DNA of 37,255 bases, from the NCBI GenBank assembly GCA_022446825.1, contig JAKVBY010000027.1, positions 57,263 to 94,517 on the forward strand, read 5' to 3'. The stretch's first letter is position 1. The number at the start of each line of letters is the position of its first letter. The notes beneath the pieces were generated by a model. That model was not told where the DNA came from. It worked only from the letters and a program-made list of their open reading frames with translations, and ran no database searches. The position numbers and the translations under genes are program-made. This DNA comes from Pirellulaceae bacterium (GTDB taxonomy: Bacteria; Planctomycetota; Planctomycetia; Pirellulales; Pirellulaceae). Positions 32,692-37,255 of this stretch are shown here, in pieces.

Positions 32692-33289
32692 GAAAGCTCC
32701 TTTAAACGTAAACACGATGGTTCAGGGGAAGATGCTGACCAAGTGTCAGGGATATCAAGCGGGGATGAAAAAAGGCTTAAGGCACACCATTGTTGTCAAA
32801 ACATCTCGATTCAACAACCAAAAGATGCGCAGTTTTGACTTTTCGTCCAAATCTGGAGGCTTGCTATGGCTGCAGACAATTGTCATAGCATCGTAAGTCA
32901 CCGTTAAGCGTCCGTCGCTAAAGATTTGTGTCAGAGCATGCGGGTCGTTTTTGGAGGCTAAAAGACGAGAAGAAAATAAAACCGATAATTGTTGATACCG
33001 TACAGTGCGACCACATTTCACCGCTAGTAACGATGTTTGCGTCAGCTGTTTTTAAGTTCACCGCATATTCCAGGGGAGAACTTGTGTTGCCCAAGCAAAT
33101 CGCCCAAGGGTTAACGCGAATTTATGCGGCAGAGCTTGAAACAAAGGTGCGTTCCTCGCCAATAGCTCAGTTAAGGAATGTTATCATTTTGTGAATTTCT
33201 CGGAGGCGGGGAAGACGACATTTCCTGTAGTGATGATTTTCGCCCATGGAAACCGAGGTGTCGAAAGCGTACTGCATCCTCAGTGGGTT
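32692..33289 (+). other. 598-base gap before the EF-hand/PQQ gene, no convincing gene
   Basis: Several short frames occur on both strands (up to 88 codons) but none has a ribosome site, domain or protein-like composition. The part next to 32692 must hold the leader and promoter of the minus-strand PQQ gene; the other end is downstream of mqnE. Confidence 0.45.
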
Positions 33290-34429
33290 TTAGTCGGTGG
33301 CAACTTGCCATTCATTGGCTGCGTTGCGACTAACATGATGATAGAGGGTGTCTCGTTCGATGGGGTCACGCCCCGCTTCTTTGATGAGTTCCCGAATTCG
33401 AGGGACAGATAAAATTTCTGGCGTCGTTGCTCCTGCGTCGTGGTAAATCAATTCATGACGCACAGTACCGTCGAGATCATCAGCACCGTAGGCGAGTGCC
33501 GTTTGTGCGGTCTCAATACCGAGCATGATCCAATATGCTTTGATATGTGGAATGTTGTCGAGCATTAACCTGGAAATGGCGATCGTGCGTAAATCCATAA
33601 TACTTGAGGGCTTCTTAAGCTCTGCAAGTCCGGTATTTTCCGGATGAAAGGCAAGTGGAATAAATGTTTGAAATCCTCCTGTCCGGTCTTGCAAATCACG
33701 TAGTCGGATCAGGTGGTCGACGCGGTGATAATCATTTTCGATATGCCCATACAGCATCGTGCAATTTGTTTTGATGTCGTTTTCATGTGCTGTGCGATGA
33801 ATTTCGAGCCATTTTGTCGCATCCGACTTGTGTTCACAAATTTTGTCACGTACTTCGGGATGAAAGATTTCTGCGCCACCCCCAGGCATACTACCTAACC
33901 CAGCTTCCTTTAACTCAAGCAGTATTTCTTGAACGGATTTCTTTGTGAGAAACTCAAACCAATTGATTTCAACTCCCGTCCAGGCCTTGAGATGTAAGTT
34001 TGGATAAGCATTGTGAAGGATGCGAATGATGTTGACATACCATTCGTAGTTCTTTTGGTGGTGCAAGCCTCCAACGATGTGCATTTCCGTGCAACCGTTC
34101 TCAACCGCCTCTTGTCCTCGGGCAAGAATCTGCTCGTCGCTCATGACGTACCCTTTTTTATCGCGGAGATCGGCGCGAAAGGCACAAAAAATACAGCGAT
34201 AAACGCAGACATTGGTGGGGTTTAAATGGGTATTGATATTATAGAACGCCACATTGCCGTTCTTGTTCTCGCGCACGAGGTTGGCCAATTCACCAACTTC
34301 GTGTAGTGGTGTTGCCGGATCGTAGAGAAGTAGGCCATCGTCCAGCGACAAGCGTGCGCCGGCCTCGACTTTTTCACGAATAGATTTTAATTCTGGGCAA
34401 ACTGTTTGAATCATGGTTTTGCAGTCCAT
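33290..34429 (-). CDS. mqnE: Aminofutalosine synthase MqnE (radical SAM)
   Basis: MqnE joins the chorismate-derived carboxyvinyl-oxybenzoate to the adenosyl radical to form aminofutalosine in the futalosine route to menaquinone. The 379-residue product has the radical-SAM CxxxCxxC at Cys75/79/82 (NVCVYRCIFCAF), then MHIVGGLHH, LKAWTGVEI, GLGSMPGGGAEIF, KTNCTMLYGHIE and FIPLAFHPENTGL. The PGGGAEI and HPENTGL segments favour MqnE over the related MqnC. The start is uncertain: ATG 34429 or ATG 34414 are both possible. It follows the ubiE-ubiX-ubiA set on the same strand after 144 bases. Confidence 0.92.
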   Translation of the reverse strand: MDCKTMIQTVCPELKSIREKVEAGARLSLDDGLLLYDPATPLHEVGELANLVRENKNGNVAFYNINTHLNPTNVCVYRCIFCAFRADLRDKKGYVMSDEQILARGQEAVENGCTEMHIVGGLHHQKNYEWYVNIIRILHNAYPNLHLKAWTGVEINWFEFLTKKSVQEILLELKEAGLGSMPGGGAEIFHPEVRDKICEHKSDATKWLEIHRTAHENDIKTNCTMLYGHIENDYHRVDHLIRLRDLQDRTGGFQTFIPLAFHPENTGLAELKKPSSIMDLRTIAISRLMLDNIPHIKAYWIMLGIETAQTALAYGADDLDGTVRHELIYHDAGATTPEILSVPRIRELIKEAGRDPIERDTLYHHVSRNAANEWQVATD

Positions 34430-34573
34430 GCCGGGGATGGGGGACGTGGAGTTACCCAATAAGGATTTTCCAACTTGGAACTCTAGAATTTAGACCTCCG
34501 AGATCCGTATGTCTACGACGCGTGTTGTGCACAGGAGCGAGAGATGAGATTGGATTGTGTTTAGCCATTGTTT

Positions 34574-35521
34574 TTAAGTCAATAAATCGCAGGATCCTAC
34601 GATGAATAAACCCACACTGATGATGGAATTGATGTTGAAGAAAGCAGTGTTTACCCGCTCTAAATCATCCGGGTGAATAATCGCATGCTCATAAACCAAC
34701 AGAAGTGCGACAGCCGCAATTGCAGTCCAGTAAATCCACCCCAAATCTAGTTGCGGGCCACCCAGATGGTAAGTTAGGGGGAGGGCAACCAAGGCAGTAA
34801 TCATTCCCACATGACTTAATGCTGCCACTCGCAGTGCCCCCTGAATTCCGAGCTTGGCCGGGATACTGTGCAGTTTGACCTGGGAATCAAAAGTGAAATC
34901 TTGGCAAGCATAAATAATGTCAAAGCCGCCGACCCACAGTAAAACTGCGAGCCCCAAGGTAACTGCGGGCAAGACGTCTGTGGGAAATTCAATCAGAATT
35001 GTTCCACGAATGGCAATCCATGCTGAAATCGGAGCCAGCATCAGCGCGGCTCCCAGCCAGTAGTGAGCCAACGAGGTAAAGTGTTTTGTCGAACTGTAAC
35101 CGAGTAAGAACAGCAGTACTGGTAAAGCCAGTATTGGTGGGAGTGGATTTGGCCAGAACAAAAAAGTACTGAAAAAAAAACCGACTGAAGATGCGATGGT
35201 AAAGAGAATCACACTTTGAACAGAAAGACGCCCAGACGGCAGATGCCTGCCGACGGTACGAGGGTTCTGCGCATCAACTTTGCGATCAACGAGGCGATTG
35301 AAAGCCATTGCCGCACTACGGGCAAACACCATGCAGAGCAAAATTCCCAAGAGATGATGTATTTCGAACTTGCTAGAGGGTTCACTGACGCTCCAGGCCA
35401 TCACTGCCGCAAAGAGAGCAAATGGCAGGGCAAAGAGCGTATGACTGAAACGAATCATCTCCAGGATACCAGAGAGTTTTTTTGCAAAATGCACGCCTCG
35501 TTCCTCATGTTGTTGGCTCAT
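34574..35521 (-). CDS. UbiA-family polyprenyltransferase (MqnP-like)
   Basis: This 315-residue integral membrane protein has the two aspartate-rich motifs of aromatic prenyltransferases: Asn75-Asp79-Asp83 in NRLVDRKVD, and Asp201/Asp208/Asp212 in DIIYACQDFTFD. About eight membrane segments are visible. Next to mqnE, ubiX and ubiE, its most likely substrate is the dihydroxy-naphthoate intermediate of the futalosine menaquinone pathway rather than 4-hydroxybenzoate; this is inferred from context. Its start lies 17 bases after the ubiX stop. Confidence 0.9.
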   Translation of the reverse strand: MSQQHEERGVHFAKKLSGILEMIRFSHTLFALPFALFAAVMAWSVSEPSSKFEIHHLLGILLCMVFARSAAMAFNRLVDRKVDAQNPRTVGRHLPSGRLSVQSVILFTIASSVGFFFSTFLFWPNPLPPILALPVLLFLLGYSSTKHFTSLAHYWLGAALMLAPISAWIAIRGTILIEFPTDVLPAVTLGLAVLLWVGGFDIIYACQDFTFDSQVKLHSIPAKLGIQGALRVAALSHVGMITALVALPLTYHLGGPQLDLGWIYWTAIAAVALLLVYEHAIIHPDDLERVNTAFFNINSIISVGLFIVGSCDLLT

Positions 35522-35538
35522 GTTTGCATGTTCGAAAC

Positions 35539-36138
35539 TCAGTCGTTTCCCCAGCGTTTTGTTATGGAATGTTCGACCTCAAGTTGATCTAAAATTCGAG
35601 CAGCAACAAAATCGATCAAGTCTTCAAGGGAGGAAACGCCGTGGTACCAACCAGGCATTGCCGGCAACACAATTGCGCCCGCTTCATGAGCTCTTTTCAT
35701 GTTCTCGATTTGAATCAGGGAGAGCGGTGTTTCACGCGGCACTAGAATCAATTTACGTCGTTCTTTCAAATGAACGGCTGCAGCACGTTGTATCAAATTA
35801 GAACTGATGCCTCCGACAACCGCGCCGAGTGTACCCCCCGAGCAGGGGCAGATCACCATCCCATCGGTCAAATAGGAGCCACTGGCTATCGATGCTAACA
35901 TGTCATGGTTTAAGTGATACACGAGTTGATTTGCATTGACTGGAACGTTCTCCAGAAGCAGCCTGGGATCAAAGCAATTCAGATCCACAGAGACATCCAA
36001 CTCTTGCTTTAGTACTGCGCTGCCAGATGCGCTAATAACCAAATGAACTTGGCGGTGAGATTCCAGTAAGGCTTGCAGCAACCGACGCGCATAAACGACG
36101 CCACTCGCTCCAGTGATGGCAAGGACGATAGGCTTCAT
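35539..36138 (-). CDS. ubiX: UbiX-family flavin prenyltransferase
   Basis: UbiX makes prenylated FMN, the cofactor of UbiD-type decarboxylases. The 199-residue product has MKPIVLAITGASGVVYARRL with the flavin-binding GASG, the CPCSGGTLGAVVGGISSNLI region, LVPRETPLSLIQIENM and VLPAMPGWYHGVSSLEDLIDFV. The open frame runs upstream, but ATG 36138 overlaps the ubiE stop (ATGA) and begins exactly at the conserved strand, so it is the true start. In this cluster it would serve a UbiD-type menaquinone decarboxylase, whose gene is not in the window. Confidence 0.95.
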   Translation of the reverse strand: MKPIVLAITGASGVVYARRLLQALLESHRQVHLVISASGSAVLKQELDVSVDLNCFDPRLLLENVPVNANQLVYHLNHDMLASIASGSYLTDGMVICPCSGGTLGAVVGGISSNLIQRAAAVHLKERRKLILVPRETPLSLIQIENMKRAHEAGAIVLPAMPGWYHGVSSLEDLIDFVAARILDQLEVEHSITKRWGND

Positions 36139-36845
36139 TTCGTTCCTACGTAAAGGGTGGCAATACCAAAGGTAAGTGGGTAGAAAATCGCTTGACTCAT
36201 ACCCGCCGTGAGCATCCGCTGGGTCAACTCTTGTCCCATGGGGAAATCGCCCACGCTGGCCGGCAAATACTTGTAAGCATCTTCGTTGTTTCGTGCAAGG
36301 AGCTGACCAATGCGAGGTAAGATGCGACGAAAGTACCAGCCGTAACAGGCCTTGAATGGCTGACGTTGGGGCATGGAGAATTCCAAGATCGCTACCTTCC
36401 CACCAGGGCGACACACACGTGTCATTTCTCGTAAACCTTGATCGGTGTCGGCAACGTTTCTCAACCCGAAGGCCACAGAGACGATTTGAAAGTGATCATC
36501 TTCGAAAGGTAATTCTTGGGCATCTGCTTCGATGAAGCTGAACGACCCATTGGAGTGCATTTTGCGTCGTTTGGCTTCGCCAACGGCCAGCATTTCCGGA
36601 CAAAAATCAGTGGCCACAATAGGCACCTTGCCTTGAGAACGTTTCTGAAATGCAAATGCCAAATCGCCGGTGCCCGTACAAATGTCGAGAATTGGTGCAA
36701 TTCCTTGAGGACGGACAATACGCGTGGTACGCCATCTCCAATAATGATCCACATTCATCGACAAGAGATGATTCATGCGATCATATTTAGGGGCTATTTC
36801 CCCAAACATTTTGCGCACGCGTGTTCCGGATTTATCGAGCGACAT
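36135..36845 (-). CDS. ubiE: Demethylmenaquinone methyltransferase UbiE/MenG
   Basis: The 236-residue SAM-dependent enzyme performs the last methylation of menaquinone. It has the N-terminal VRKMFGEIAPKYDRMNHLLS, the SAM motif ILDICTGTGDLAFA (52-65), the acidic ATDFCPEMLAVG, the FGLRNVADTDQGLREM signature and LEFSMPQ. Length and start are normal for the family. It is the first gene of the minus-strand cluster ubiE-ubiX-ubiA-mqnE and overlaps ubiX by four bases. The final residues (FGIATLYVGTK) match the usual end. Confidence 0.95.
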   Translation of the reverse strand: MSLDKSGTRVRKMFGEIAPKYDRMNHLLSMNVDHYWRWRTTRIVRPQGIAPILDICTGTGDLAFAFQKRSQGKVPIVATDFCPEMLAVGEAKRRKMHSNGSFSFIEADAQELPFEDDHFQIVSVAFGLRNVADTDQGLREMTRVCRPGGKVAILEFSMPQRQPFKACYGWYFRRILPRIGQLLARNNEDAYKYLPASVGDFPMGQELTQRMLTAGMSQAIFYPLTFGIATLYVGTK

Positions 36846-37255
36846 AGGGATTGTCAGAAGTTAGTAAGAACGAGTGGCGACAACGACAAAAGAACTCCCG
36901 CCCGCTAAGCAACTGGCTAAAGTCTTTGCAGACACGACGATTTCAGTATTTTGATGGATGCAGTCAGTTGATTGGGTCCAGACAGGCGATGGAGTGACTA
37001 CTGTCCTGATAGAAAACCGCAGGTCTCAGCATATCTTAACGGGAAATCACTGGTTAGGCGACGACCGAGCTCTTTTTAGAGAACTGACTTAGCAGCTTTT
37101 CTGCGACCTAGCAGGCAAATGCCAATCTCTGACGACTTAAACGAGGTTCTAGCGAAGGCCACTTTCAATTGTCATTACCGATCGGTAAGAGAATGCAAGT
37201 TTTGACGGTGAAACACGAGTTGAAAACATAGTCTACGGGCTCAGGCATTTATTTT
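36846..37255 (+). other. Terminal 410 bases, no recognisable gene
   Basis: This stretch is upstream of the minus-strand ubiE and should contain its promoter. A plus-strand frame of 130 codons (36516-36908) runs mostly opposite ubiE and looks like a shadow. I find no tRNA, repeat or clear promoter here. Confidence 0.4.

Noticed and set aside
36139-36414. Upstream extension of the ubiX frame
   Set aside because: It lies opposite no homology and inside ubiE on the same strand; the conserved UbiX start is ATG 36138, coupled to the ubiE stop.

Overview
The window reads as a chromosomal segment of a planctomycete, most likely of the Pirellulaceae (Rhodopirellula/Blastopirellula-like). This is inferred from the bifunctional aroDE fusion, a secreted PQQ-type beta-propeller that opens with the DWPQWRGPNRDG signature and carries EF-hands, futalosine-type menaquinone genes, an aberrant EF-G paralogue and a RING-containing ubiquitin-like operon. 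Base composition is intermediate and genes lie on both strands with moderate gaps. I see no IS element, phage gene, tRNA, rRNA or CRISPR array.

Layout. 1-1870: the 3' end of a histidine kinase and an NtrC-type sigma-54 activator. 1955-8555: mutL, aroDE, aroK, an A24 prepilin peptidase and an OmpA-like lipoprotein. 9181-12892: hisH, hisA and an EF-G-like GTPase. 13049-16427: an unknown protein on the minus strand, a transglutaminase-fold exported protein and a GNAT acetyltransferase. 16739-24497: a nine-gene ubiquitin-like conjugation locus. 24545-25713: a NUDIX hydrolase (minus) and a PduO-type cobalamin adenosyltransferase. 25843-30779: amtB-glnK-glnD nitrogen control, with a good candidate sigma-54 promoter in front. 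30817-36845 (minus): the EF-hand/PQQ protein, then the menaquinone genes mqnE, ubiA-like, ubiX and ubiE.

The most interesting part is 16739-24497. In order it encodes a ubiquitin-like protein ending in Ala-Gly; an E2 with an intact HPN motif and catalytic Cys; a soluble JAMM peptidase; an E1 with adenylation motifs, a candidate catalytic Cys placed as in eukaryotic UBA3, and a zinc ribbon; a second JAMM peptidase fused to two membrane segments and a coiled coil; a second E2 that keeps HPN but has Asn in place of the catalytic Cys (UEV-like); and three membrane-anchored proteins ending in C4HC3 RING/PHD-type fingers. The set is therefore E1, active E2 plus dead E2, candidate E3s and two deconjugases, with the ligases and one deconjugase at the membrane. 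Both E2 tails and the E1 N-terminus carry short hydrophobic-acidic motifs resembling SUMO-interacting motifs. The two distal RING genes are a mosaic tandem duplication that left a remnant of the neighbouring NUDIX gene between them.

Bacterial operons with Ubl, E1, E2, JAB and sometimes RING-like genes have been predicted by comparative genomics, and the Bil antiphage systems are a characterised relative. I cannot check whether this exact composition has been described. All functional statements rest on motif reading; no search or structure prediction was run.
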